From: JAGOTN01 sp964538345
Lineage (GTDB): Bacteria > Patescibacteriota > Minisyncoccia > Phycocordibacterales > JAACPR01
Assembly (NCBI GenBank): GCA_964538345.1
Contig: CAZIFF010000011.1
Location: 1 to 26,948, forward strand
Direction: 5' to 3'
DNA length: 26,948 nucleotides
The notes below the pieces were generated by a model. That model did no database searches. It was not told the origin of the DNA and saw only the letters and a program-made list of their open reading frames with translations. Each line of letters starts with the position of its first letter. The first letter of the stretch is position 1. A program made the position numbers and the translations under genes. Below are positions 1-6,261 of this stretch, one piece after another.

Positions 1-54
1 GCAATGAAGATTATTGCTGGTTCTGCTAGATCAATGGGGGTAGAGATTAAGTAA
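1..54 (+). CDS. rplK: 50S ribosomal protein L11, C-terminal end (partial)
   Basis: The window opens inside a reading frame encoding AMKIIAGSARSMGVEIK and a TAA stop. The 'I.G.ARSMG' ending is the conserved C-terminus of ribosomal protein L11, part of the GTPase-associated centre of the large subunit. Only the last 17 codons are present; the start lies upstream of the window. A strong hairpin terminator follows four bases after the stop, so rplK is the last gene of its transcript here. In most bacteria rplA follows rplK directly; here the next gene is an unrelated nucleotide hydrolase, so the usual L11-L1 pair is separated or rearranged. The identification rests on a short but characteristic motif. 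Confidence 0.85.
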   Translation, partial: AMKIIAGSARSMGVEIK

Positions 55-57
55 AGC

Positions 58-140
58 AAAAAAACAGCCAAAATAATTTTCTTCAACGGCTTCGGTCTTA
101 CGGCCTGCAGATGTTTCAGAAAATTATTTTGGCTGTTTTT
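58..140 (+). terminator. Long perfect-stem terminator with a conserved loop, after rplK
   Basis: An 18-bp perfect inverted repeat (65-82 with 118-135) is extended by A-rich 61-64 pairing with T-rich 136-139, and ends in a T tract. The 35-nt loop (83-117) is large for a terminator. Stem and loop resemble the hairpin at 24794-24874 after efp: both stems carry CAGC(C)AAAAT..TTTTCT and both loops carry TCGG-(6 to 7 nt)-GCCTGC. It probably terminates rplK transcription and may be a copy of a repeated RNA element. Confidence 0.85.
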
Positions 141-163
141 CTTTGTCTTGATAAAATAAACTG

Positions 164-565
164 ATGAAAAAGATTTATGTAGGATGTGCGCTAACTCAAG
201 CTACAGAAGAATTTAGAAAGTTTGTTTTTAGTGTTAGAGAAAGAATCAAAGATTTAGGTTTTGAAATTTTAGAATTTGCGTGGGTAGATGGGCCTAGAGA
301 TGATGTGAATGTATATGATTATGATGTTAAGCACGTTGATGATGCAGATTATTTTGTAGCTTTCTGTGATTATCCATCAATTGGCTTGGGTATTGAGATT
401 GAAAGAGCCATGAGTACGAACACTAAAACTTTGGCTTTTTACAAAAAAGGTTCAAAGATTTCTAAAATAGTTCATGATGCACTTGAGTCACATGGAATGC
501 AAAAGCCATTTGAATATGAAAATGAAGAAGATATATTGAATATTATAAAAACAAATTTTGTTTAA
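164..565 (+). CDS. Rcl/DNPH1-like 2'-deoxynucleoside 5'-monophosphate N-glycosidase
   Basis: This 133-aa protein belongs to the nucleoside 2-deoxyribosyltransferase fold. Residues 58-82 contain DDADYFVA followed by PSIGLGIEIERA, which matches the Rcl/DNPH1 signature (ADVVVA...PSLGVGYELGRA). The Asp (D62) and Glu (E78) essential in Rcl/DNPH1 are in place. That family hydrolyses dNMPs to a free base and deoxyribose 5-phosphate; the human enzyme removes 5-hydroxymethyl-dUMP. A soluble cytosolic housecleaning or salvage role is inferred, fitting the neighbouring thymidylate genes. A TAAAAT box at 152-157 ends 6 nt before the ATG, so the mRNA is probably leaderless. Its stop codon overlaps the stop of the convergent Dcd-like gene by 3 nt. 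A plain deoxyribosyltransferase is the main alternative. Confidence 0.72.
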   Translation: MKKIYVGCALTQATEEFRKFVFSVRERIKDLGFEILEFAWVDGPRDDVNVYDYDVKHVDDADYFVAFCDYPSIGLGIEIERAMSTNTKTLAFYKKGSKISKIVHDALESHGMQKPFEYENEEDILNIIKTNFV

Positions 566-1212
566 GCCTTGTGTTGCTCTTTTAGTTCAAGAATTTTTCC
601 TTCTTTAACAAGATTTGTTTCAGTGAGATCTTTATCTTTATTTTTGAAATTTTGTTTTATGAATCCCTCAATAATATCTTTTTGATGATATCGACTCTCT
701 TTTATTTCTGCTGGTTCGTCTAATTTTTCAAAAACGATTTGGCAAAATCTTTCTCCTGGATAAAGTTTAATTGTTTGTGATTCTGTGTTGTTGCGAATAG
801 GAATAGCTAGCTGTCCTTTGTATCCAGAATCGACGATTCCTGTTAGATCAACTGATAGACCTTTTCTGTTTGTTGATGAGCGAGGGTATAAAATTGCCAT
901 TAAATCGTCTGGGATTCCAACTGTTTCTAATGTAGAAGCTAATACGTATTCTCCAGGAAGAAGATCAAAAGTTTGAGATTTTTCTAATTCAATAACATCA
1001 AAATAATCCGGTCGTTGATCGCTTAAGTGATCAATATTTAAAGCTTCGCGACCTTTGTCTGTGAGATGCCATCGTTTTGGCAAAAGAAAAGTGTAACCAA
1101 GTCTTAAATCAATAGCGTGAGCCTGAATTTGAAATTCATCCAAACTTGGTTCAAACAAAATATTCTTAGAATTAATTCTTTCAAGTATTTGTTTTTTTGT
1201 GAGAATAGACAT
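562..1212 (-). CDS. dCTP deaminase/dUTPase superfamily protein lacking the deaminase glutamate
   Basis: This 216-aa protein has Dcd-type architecture: N-terminal DLRLG (35-39), PGEYVLAST (86-94), RSSTNR (111-116), GIVDSGYKG (125-133), then PGERFCQIVF. Aligned without gaps to E. coli Dcd (from memory), the nucleotide-binding RSS..R and the Asp of VDSG are kept, but the catalytic Glu of 'VLEFYN' is Pro138 in AIPIRNN. Trimeric dUTPases also lack that Glu, so pyrophosphohydrolysis of dUTP is more likely than dCTP deamination; a dead or re-specialised enzyme is also possible. The C-terminus is about 30 residues longer than a typical Dcd and charged. It is the last gene of the thyA-folA-dcd operon, 1 bp after folA. 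A normal dUTPase is encoded at 5838-6260, so the window holds two members of this superfamily. Confidence 0.75.
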   Translation of the reverse strand: MSILTKKQILERINSKNILFEPSLDEFQIQAHAIDLRLGYTFLLPKRWHLTDKGREALNIDHLSDQRPDYFDVIELEKSQTFDLLPGEYVLASTLETVGIPDDLMAILYPRSSTNRKGLSVDLTGIVDSGYKGQLAIPIRNNTESQTIKLYPGERFCQIVFEKLDEPAEIKESRYHQKDIIEGFIKQNFKNKDKDLTETNLVKEGKILELKEQHKA

Positions 1213-1213
1213 T

Positions 1214-1711
1214 TTATTTTTTAATCTTGTATTCCAATAATAGCGTATTTGCAGATAAATTTACACTTGAAACAAGTTCTAATTTTTGTCTTATTTCAGC
1301 AGGGAAAAGTGGTACACCTTCACCAAACTCTATATTTTCTTGAGTTATAAAAGCTGTGTCCACTAAGTTTTTTTCTAAAAATAATTTATAAATTTCTGCT
1401 CCTCCACATATTGCTACTTCTTTTACATCCTCGGATTCTAATCTTTTTATTAAATCTTCTGGGGATTCATTTGTGGTTTCAACTCCAGGAATTTCTATTT
1501 CTTGGCGTGTCATTACAATATTTCGACGATCTTTTAGTGGACGCCCAAAAGTCTCAAAAGTTTTTCGTCCCATTATTATTGTGCCTGCAGATTTTGTTTT
1601 TTCTATAAAAAATTTTTTATCTTCAGGACTTGTCCAATCCATAGAATTTTGAGAATCAGATTTTGCGATAAATCCATCTTTTGTTTCTGCTGCTATCAAA
1701 AATACATACAT
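1214..1711 (-). CDS. folA: Dihydrofolate reductase family protein
   Basis: This 165-aa protein has the DHFR/RibD-C Rossmann-like fold. Visible motifs: MYVFLIAAETKDGFIAK at the N-terminus, MDWTSPEDKKFF with an Asp at the substrate-binding position of DHFR (PWHLPAD in E. coli), IIMGRKTFETFGRPL (NADPH site), RRNIVMTR, and ICGGAEIYKLFL. It would reduce dihydrofolate to tetrahydrofolate with NADPH. It lies between thyA (4 bp upstream) and the Dcd-like gene (1 bp downstream), the expected partner for a thymidylate synthase that releases dihydrofolate. The segment between the N-terminus and MDW is atypical for classical FolA and closer to the RibD-C branch, so a related pteridine or pyrimidine reductase cannot be ruled out. 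Confidence 0.82.
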   Translation of the reverse strand: MYVFLIAAETKDGFIAKSDSQNSMDWTSPEDKKFFIEKTKSAGTIIMGRKTFETFGRPLKDRRNIVMTRQEIEIPGVETTNESPEDLIKRLESEDVKEVAICGGAEIYKLFLEKNLVDTAFITQENIEFGEGVPLFPAEIRQKLELVSSVNLSANTLLLEYKIKK

Positions 1712-1715
1712 ATAT

Positions 1716-2552
1716 TTATAGGGCTATTTTTAATCCTTTAATTGCGGGCATCGGATTATATTGATCTTGTAATTGAGAAACAATTTCTTCGAGAAGTGTC
1801 TCGTCTTTTTTTTCTGATCTTTCAAAAGAATTTTCTGGAAGTTTTAAAGTGATTGGAGGATGATCATTTGTGCGGGAAATAATTTCTTTAGCAGCATCGT
1901 AATGGTTTTCGTAAATATGCGCATTTGATATTGAATGAGAATATGTGCCAACTTTCACACCTAGTCTTTGCGCTAAAATATATTGAAGAAAACAAAAACC
2001 AGCAACATCAAATGGAAAACCTAGAATCATGTCGTTTGAACGAACAATGTTATGCATATGTAATTTCCCAGCAATAATATTTACAGTAAAAGTATAAGGG
2101 CAGGGAACATTGGCTTTTTTTGTAAGTGAAAGACCATCTTGTGCTGGATCCCATGCAATTACAACCCCGTGACGAGAGCTAGGTTCTTTTTCCAAGAGTT
2201 CGATTAATTTTGCAATTTGGTCTCTGCCAAAATGTTTTCGCCAGCGATATCCATAAGCAACTGTGACAACGTCATTGGGATTTGTGAAAGCATCCCAAAT
2301 TTTTGTGTGATTACGAAGAAAGTCTGCAGGCTTACGAGCTCCAGATAAAAACCAAATTTGTTCTACAATAGGACCACGTACAGGAATTTTTCGAAGAGTA
2401 AGAAGAGGGAATCCATCTTCTTCTGGATTTATTTTAAAATGAAGCCCTGGGATTGCTGATGTCTCAAGACCAGTTCTTTCTGAATGTTCGCGGTATCCTT
2501 TTTCTAAGATTTCTTTCAGGAGATTTTGATAGATTTGATCAAATTTTGTCAT
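1716..2552 (-). CDS. thyA: Thymidylate synthase family protein with dCMP-type Asp (N177D equivalent)
   Basis: This 278-aa protein of the ThyA/dCMP hydroxymethylase family transfers a one-carbon unit from methylene-tetrahydrofolate to C5 of a pyrimidine dNMP. Conserved: R26 (ERTG), E64 (VEQIWFL), W86, nucleophile C151 (VPCPY), R171 and D174 (RSND), H212 and Y214 (AHIYENH). Departures: the residue after the Cys is Pro, not His; SRR is SRH; and the Asn that reads uracil O4/N3 (E. coli N177, PFNIA) is Asp182 (PFDVAG). In L. casei TS this Asn-to-Asp change shifts preference to dCMP, and T4 dCMP hydroxymethylase has Asp there. First gene of a minus-strand operon with folA and the Dcd-like gene. A TATAAT (2570-2565) implies a leader of only about 5 nt. 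Confidence 0.88.
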   Translation of the reverse strand: MTKFDQIYQNLLKEILEKGYREHSERTGLETSAIPGLHFKINPEEDGFPLLTLRKIPVRGPIVEQIWFLSGARKPADFLRNHTKIWDAFTNPNDVVTVAYGYRWRKHFGRDQIAKLIELLEKEPSSRHGVVIAWDPAQDGLSLTKKANVPCPYTFTVNIIAGKLHMHNIVRSNDMILGFPFDVAGFCFLQYILAQRLGVKVGTYSHSISNAHIYENHYDAAKEIISRTNDHPPITLKLPENSFERSEKKDETLLEEIVSQLQDQYNPMPAIKGLKIAL

Positions 2553-2572
2553 TGGAGTATTTACATTATAAT
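2546..2572 (+). promoter_or_regulatory. Divergent promoter region between thyA and the deaminase
   Basis: On the plus strand TTGTCA (2546-2551), a 15-bp spacer and TATAAT (2567-2572) form a plausible sigma70 promoter for the deaminase. The near-palindromic ATTATAAT also reads TATAAT on the minus strand (2570-2565), pointing at thyA. The two -10 boxes overlap, so the promoters should compete. The plus-strand -35 overlaps the thyA start codon. Confidence 0.5.
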
Positions 2573-2613
2573 AGATGAGCGATAATGTGCATTATAGACA
2601 GAACTTAAATTTT

Positions 2614-3114
2614 ATGGAAAAAAACATCAAATACCCATTTTTGCCAGAAGGCAGAGAAATCAAATATGTCCCGGCTTCAAATGCATTCATGAGAGCGGCG
2701 CGTGATTATGCGCGTAAGCACTCTCTAGATTCTTCAATGCCAAATGCTTCGGTCTTGGTGCGTGATGACATGGTGCTAGCCTCTGCCGCTAATGGAAGCG
2801 ATTATCACAACACTCATGATTGTGAACGTGTAAAGCAGGGAATTCCTACGGGCCAAGGTTATGAGCTTTGCGAAGGATGTCATCCTAAGAATCATTCTGA
2901 GCAATCAGCGATTCGTGTAGCTCTGGAAAAGGGTGAAGAAGTGTCTGGGACAGATATCTATCTTTGGGGTCACTGGTGGTGTTGTGAACCGTGTTGGCAA
3001 GTGATGATTGAAGCTGGTATCAGGGATGTTTATCTTTTGGATGGAAGTGAAATTCTTTTCAACAGGGGACATCCTGACAATATTATCGGCCGACAATTTG
3101 AAGCAACTGAATAA
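2614..3114 (+). CDS. Zinc-dependent (d)CMP/cytidine deaminase-family protein
   Basis: From the ATG at 2614 this is a 166-aa cytidine/deoxycytidylate deaminase-fold protein. The zinc signature is NHSEQSAI (H94, catalytic E96) and CEPCWQVMIEAGI (C124, C127). The residue before the first Cys is Cys rather than the usual Pro. An extra Cys pair precedes the signature (ELCEGCHPKNH). The likely reaction is hydrolytic deamination of a cytosine nucleotide such as dCMP to dUMP, feeding the divergent thyA; 5-methyl-dCMP is an interesting alternative given the Asp in ThyA. An in-frame ATG at 2575 would add 13 residues, but the -10 box ends at 2572, so that ATG should lie upstream of the transcript start. 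The substrate cannot be fixed from sequence. Confidence 0.72.
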   Translation: MEKNIKYPFLPEGREIKYVPASNAFMRAARDYARKHSLDSSMPNASVLVRDDMVLASAANGSDYHNTHDCERVKQGIPTGQGYELCEGCHPKNHSEQSAIRVALEKGEEVSGTDIYLWGHWWCCEPCWQVMIEAGIRDVYLLDGSEILFNRGHPDNIIGRQFEATE

Positions 3115-3117
3115 TTT

Positions 3118-3145
3118 ATTAGCACACGTGGCTAATTTTTCTTTA
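3118..3145 (+). terminator. Intrinsic terminator of the deaminase gene
   Basis: ATTAGC (3118-3123) pairs with GCTAAT (3131-3136) around a 7-nt loop, followed by TTTTTCTTTA. It starts just after the deaminase stop. Its tail runs into the palindrome CTTTAAAG (3141-3148), shared with the facing minus-strand terminator. Confidence 0.7.
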
Positions 3146-3176
3146 AAGAAAAAACCACGATGACATTCATCGTGGT
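3144..3176 (-). terminator. Intrinsic terminator of the minus-strand orphan membrane gene
   Basis: A 10-bp perfect stem (3154-3163 with 3167-3176, loop CAT) is followed on the minus strand by TTTTTTCTTTA. It lies 22 bp downstream of the stop at 3198, which supports that stop as the true gene end rather than the one at 3278. Confidence 0.8.
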
Positions 3177-3197
3177 GATACTGTGATGTTTTGAAGC

Positions 3198-3826
3198 TTA
3201 TGGCTGCCTCTTGGGTAAGGTCTCTTCTGCCTGTTCATAGTAAGGACCATGTTTTTCACCACACAATTTAAATTGAATTAATAATCTGTGGGTTTTAACA
3301 AAAGAACTTCTTGCTGATATTGTGGATTCATGACTACTTCCAAAATAATGTTCGTTTTCAAGAACTGNNNNNNNNNNACTGTGGAAGCTTTTTTTACCAA
3401 AATAGCATGGACAAACCTGTGGCATTCACTCCAGTCCTTGGCCTTGTCTATTTCCATACCCTCTGCTTCAAATAACTTAATAAGGTCAATACTTCTTAGT
3501 TTGAAAGCAGCGATGTTTTGCTTGTTTGGTTTTGTTTCGTTTGAAGCAATATGAATTCTAAAACCTATGACGCAAAACACCAGAATCATTGGAATTCCAG
3601 TAACTAGACTAGAGTGTCCGTATTTTATCCATACGAACATGGTACATATTAGTGTTGCAAATAATGCTCCTAGGAACTGATTTTTTAGGTCATTGATTCT
3701 CTTTTCTGTCATCAATGCATCAGCGGCATCAAACCCAAGGTGATTGAAGAAAAATTCCATAAGCACAGGAGTGGTTTTTTCTTCAACAAGCAACTCAACC
3801 AGATCTCTTTTAAGTACGTCGTTCAT
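3198..3826 (-). CDS. Orphan two-helix membrane protein, interrupted by an assembly gap
   Basis: No known family is recognised. The N-terminal ~50 residues are soluble, two hydrophobic helices follow (about 51-68 and 73-90), then a cytosolic-looking C-terminal half. The frame crosses the N run at 3368-3377. Read literally it ends at 3278, but the two gap flanks share ACTG (3364-3367 and 3378-3381). Merging them gives ...KKAST-VLENEH... and continues to the stop at 3198, for 204 aa. That product aligns with the 206-aa protein at 20585-21205: DAxxAL before the first helix, then the C-terminal block WSECHRFVHAILVKKAST-VL against LEDFRYCINLYLRSQATG-VL, and HRLLIQFKL against LGVFLEFRI, with no indel through the C-terminal block. 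It has its own terminator and no Shine-Dalgarno. The function is unknown. Confidence 0.7.
3368..3377. other. Assembly gap (10 N) that is probably an artefact
   Basis: Ten N bases mark a scaffold join inside the minus-strand gene. Both flanks carry the same 4 nt ACTG at the junction. Collapsing the N run and one copy of ACTG yields an uninterrupted 615-nt frame, so the true gap is probably zero or negative. Confidence 0.85.
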
Positions 3827-3980
3827 TTTGATGTTCTAATCCGATAGTTTGTGAGTATAACGGAGGTTTCAGACCCCTCTCCGAATGACTTCAGGTCATT
3901 TGAGATTTTACATCAATACTTTTGATTGTCGGTGGCAATCATTTGTGGCAACACTACGATATAATATTTATTCTGTAAAG

Positions 3981-4003
3981 AAAAAACCGACCACAAGGTC
4001 AGT
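3981..4003 (-). terminator. Intrinsic terminator of the minus-strand gene at 4003-4518
   Basis: On the minus strand ACTGACC pairs with GGTCGGT (one G-U) around a 4-nt loop, followed by TTTTTTCTTTA. It overlaps the stop codon of the gene by one base. Confidence 0.75.
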
Positions 4004-4518
4004 TAACGGGTCACGAAAACAAATAAGTCTGAGGGCGATACTTTGCCCTCAGCGGAAGGAGCATCATCTTTTGAGTTTCTTCCACAACACCATGGGCATA
4101 CCATAATGTCTGTTCCATGAAGAAGAAATCTTGGTGTAGAAAGGAATCCTTTTTTGTCTTCCTGCGGTTCCATTCCAAAGAGCAACATTCCACCCGAATT
4201 TTTCATTTCAAGAAGAATTTCTCTTGCAGTTTCATGTTCTGAATTTAGAAAATGCCACATGGGTCCAATATCCCAAAGACCAACAGGATTTCTTTCCGAG
4301 GTGGCTTTTTTAAGGACGCTTTGGAAAGTCAGACTAATCAGGGAAAGAGCTCTAACTTCCAATATTTCGTAGGTCCTGATGTTTTGTCCGGGGGTATTTG
4401 GCACAAGCGGAGCTTTTCCAATCAATGTCTGAGTATCTGTGTGAATCGGGATTCCTTGACCCATCCAGGGTTCAATTTCCAGACTAAATTTAAATTTTTT
4501 AAATTCAGGTTCAATCAT
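4003..4518 (-). CDS. Orphan hypothetical protein with a C-terminal CPWCCG motif
   Basis: This 171-aa protein is not recognised. It appears soluble, with no signal peptide or membrane helix. Residues near 140-146 read CPWCCG, a possible metal or redox site, and the preceding FGMEPQEDKKG region is charged. Base composition is richer in G and C than flanking glyA, and it has its own terminator, so it looks like an acquired single-gene unit. No Shine-Dalgarno precedes the ATG. A shorter frame inside it (4011-4193) is a shadow. The 176 bases between it and the upstream orphan gene hold a small inverted repeat (AATGAC..GTCATT) and no other gene that I can see. Confidence 0.6.
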   Translation of the reverse strand: MIEPEFKKFKFSLEIEPWMGQGIPIHTDTQTLIGKAPLVPNTPGQNIRTYEILEVRALSLISLTFQSVLKKATSERNPVGLWDIGPMWHFLNSEHETAREILLEMKNSGGMLLFGMEPQEDKKGFLSTPRFLLHGTDIMVCPWCCGRNSKDDAPSAEGKVSPSDLFVFVTR

Positions 4519-4542
4519 TTGGTGTATTTTTCTAGGTGCTAA

Positions 4543-4570
4543 TTGTCTATTTTGATACTACTGCTATATA
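4543..4570 (+). promoter_or_regulatory. Candidate promoter for glyA-dut
   Basis: TTGTCT (4543-4548), a 16-bp spacer and TATATA (4565-4570) with an extended TG (4562-4563) would start transcription near 4577, leaving a leader of about 86 nt before glyA. The leader has no obvious Shine-Dalgarno at the glyA start, so a nearer and weaker promoter may also exist. Confidence 0.4.
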
Positions 4571-4662
4571 CCAAAAAAGTAAATAAATATGATAGTATGT
4601 AAATAATAAAACTCCCATGATATAACACCGCAAAAATTTATTATTCAACTAACACTACTTTT

Positions 4663-5835
4663 ATGAAAGATATACAAATTGCGGATTTAATAAAAAGAGA
4701 AGATGAGAGACAAAAAAGCGTAATAAATTTAATTCCGTCTGAAAATTATGTCTCAGATGATGTTTTGGTGGCACTTGGTTCAAGATTTAATAATAAATAT
4801 GCCGAAGGATATTCCGGAGCTAGATATTATGGAGGGAATGAAATTGTTGATGAGGTTGAAAATTTAACAAAATCTCGAGCGTTGCAAGCTTTTGGTTTAA
4901 ATCAAAATGATTGGGCAGTAAATGTGCAAGCGCTTTCTGGTTCACCTGCAAACCTTGCGGTGTATCTAGGTCTTCTCCCTAAGGACGGAAAAATCCTTGG
5001 AATGAAATTAGATCACGGTGGGCACTTAACTCATGGGCATAAAGTTTCTGTTACAGGAAAGTTTTTTAATTCTGTTCAATATGGAGTTGATAAAGAAACA
5101 GAAATTTTAAATTTTGAAGAAATTGAAAAACAAGCCATGGAAGAAAAGCCAAATATTATTGTGGCAGGGTACACTGCATATCCAAGAATTATTGATTGGC
5201 AAAAGTTTCGTGAGATTGCAGATAAAGTTGGTGCATATTTAATGGTAGATATGTCTCATATCTCAGGTCTTGTTGCTGGTGGGGTTTATCCATCTCCGTT
5301 TCCTTATGCTGATATTGTGACCACAACAACTCACAAAACTTTACGAGGTCCACGAAGTGCTTTAATTTTTTCTAAAAAAGATGAAAGAAATTTGCCAGAG
5401 AAAATAGACAAAGCAGTATTTCCGGGTCTTCAAGGTGGTCCTCACATAAATCAAATTGCAGCAGTTGCAGTGACTCTTCATGAAGCAATGCAGCCAGATT
5501 TTAAAATTTATACAGAGCAAATTGTGAAGAATGCAAAAGCTTTCGCTAATAAACTTCAAGAGCTTGGTTGGAGAATTGTTTCAGGTGGCACTGATTCTCA
5601 TTTAATTCTTGTTGATACTTGGATGGATGGAAAAGGAATTGCTGGAAAAGAGGCGAGTGACAGATTGGAAAAAGAGGGAATTATTGTGAATAAAAATACA
5701 ATTCCTTTTGATACACGAAGTCCTGTAGATCCTTCTGGAATTCGTCTTGGAACTCCCGCAGAAACTACTCGCGGAAAAACAGAAAAAGATTTTGAAGATA
5801 TTGCAATTCGTATAGACGAAATTTTGCGCCGATAA
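4663..5835 (+). CDS. glyA: Serine hydroxymethyltransferase
   Basis: This 390-aa PLP enzyme converts serine and tetrahydrofolate to glycine and 5,10-methylene-tetrahydrofolate. Diagnostic segments: NLIPSENYVSDDVL near the N-terminus, YAEGYSGARYYGGNEIVDEVE, NVQALSGSPANLAVY, MVDMSHISGLVAGG, and the PLP-lysine motif TTTTHKTLRGPR with Lys225. The length is slightly short of the usual 410-420 residues. It supplies the one-carbon donor used by the ThyA-family protein, so its placement beside dut and near thyA-folA makes metabolic sense. dut follows after 2 bp, so the two are co-transcribed. Confidence 0.96.
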   Translation: MKDIQIADLIKREDERQKSVINLIPSENYVSDDVLVALGSRFNNKYAEGYSGARYYGGNEIVDEVENLTKSRALQAFGLNQNDWAVNVQALSGSPANLAVYLGLLPKDGKILGMKLDHGGHLTHGHKVSVTGKFFNSVQYGVDKETEILNFEEIEKQAMEEKPNIIVAGYTAYPRIIDWQKFREIADKVGAYLMVDMSHISGLVAGGVYPSPFPYADIVTTTTHKTLRGPRSALIFSKKDERNLPEKIDKAVFPGLQGGPHINQIAAVAVTLHEAMQPDFKIYTEQIVKNAKAFANKLQELGWRIVSGGTDSHLILVDTWMDGKGIAGKEASDRLEKEGIIVNKNTIPFDTRSPVDPSGIRLGTPAETTRGKTEKDFEDIAIRIDEILRR

Positions 5836-5837
5836 AT

Positions 5838-6260
5838 ATGCAAATTAAATTTAAAAAATTAGATTCGCGTGCAGTTTCTCCAAATTATGCGCACAGTTTT
5901 GATGCGGGTATGGATTTGTTTTGTTTGGAAAATATTTCTATATCTCCAAATGAACGAGTGCAAGTAAATACTGGAATTGCTATGGAGATTCCTGAAGGGT
6001 TTGTAGGTTTGATTTGGGACAAGAGCGGAATTTCTCATAAAGGAGGATTGAAAACTTTGGGAGGTGTAGTTGATTCTGAGTATCGTGGCGAAATAAAAAT
6101 CGGTATTATAAATTTAAGCCAAGAAGTTTATAATTTTGAGGCAGGGCAGAAAGTTGCACAAATGCTAATTCAAAAAGTTGAGCAAGTTGAACTCATGGAA
6201 TCTGAAGAGCTTTCGGATACTGTACGTGGGGAAGGTGCTTTTGGAAGCACGGGAAAATAG
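5838..6260 (+). CDS. dut: dUTP diphosphatase
   Basis: This 140-aa trimeric dUTPase hydrolyses dUTP to dUMP and pyrophosphate, protecting DNA from uracil and supplying dUMP. All five motifs are visible: FDAGMDLF (21-28), DKSGIS (61-66, with Lys in place of the usual Arg), GGVVDSEYRGE (75-85, catalytic Asp79), GQKVAQML (103-110), and the C-terminal P-loop-like RGEGAFGSTG (130-139). It overlaps no gene and sits 2 bp after glyA, so translational coupling is likely. It is the second dUTPase-superfamily protein in the window, after the Dcd-like one, and the one with the full dUTPase motif set. Confidence 0.95.
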   Translation: MQIKFKKLDSRAVSPNYAHSFDAGMDLFCLENISISPNERVQVNTGIAMEIPEGFVGLIWDKSGISHKGGLKTLGGVVDSEYRGEIKIGIINLSQEVYNFEAGQKVAQMLIQKVEQVELMESEELSDTVRGEGAFGSTGK

Positions 6261-6261
6261 T

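Noticed and set aside
3278..3377. C-terminus of the minus-strand orphan gene ending at 3278, as read literally through the N run
   Set aside because: The frame after the gap is arbitrary because N length is arbitrary. The alternative frame aligns with the paralogue and ends next to the terminator.
4011..4193. Second minus-strand frame inside the 171-aa orphan gene
   Set aside because: Fully overlaps the longer frame, has no separate start signal, and its composition looks like a shadow.
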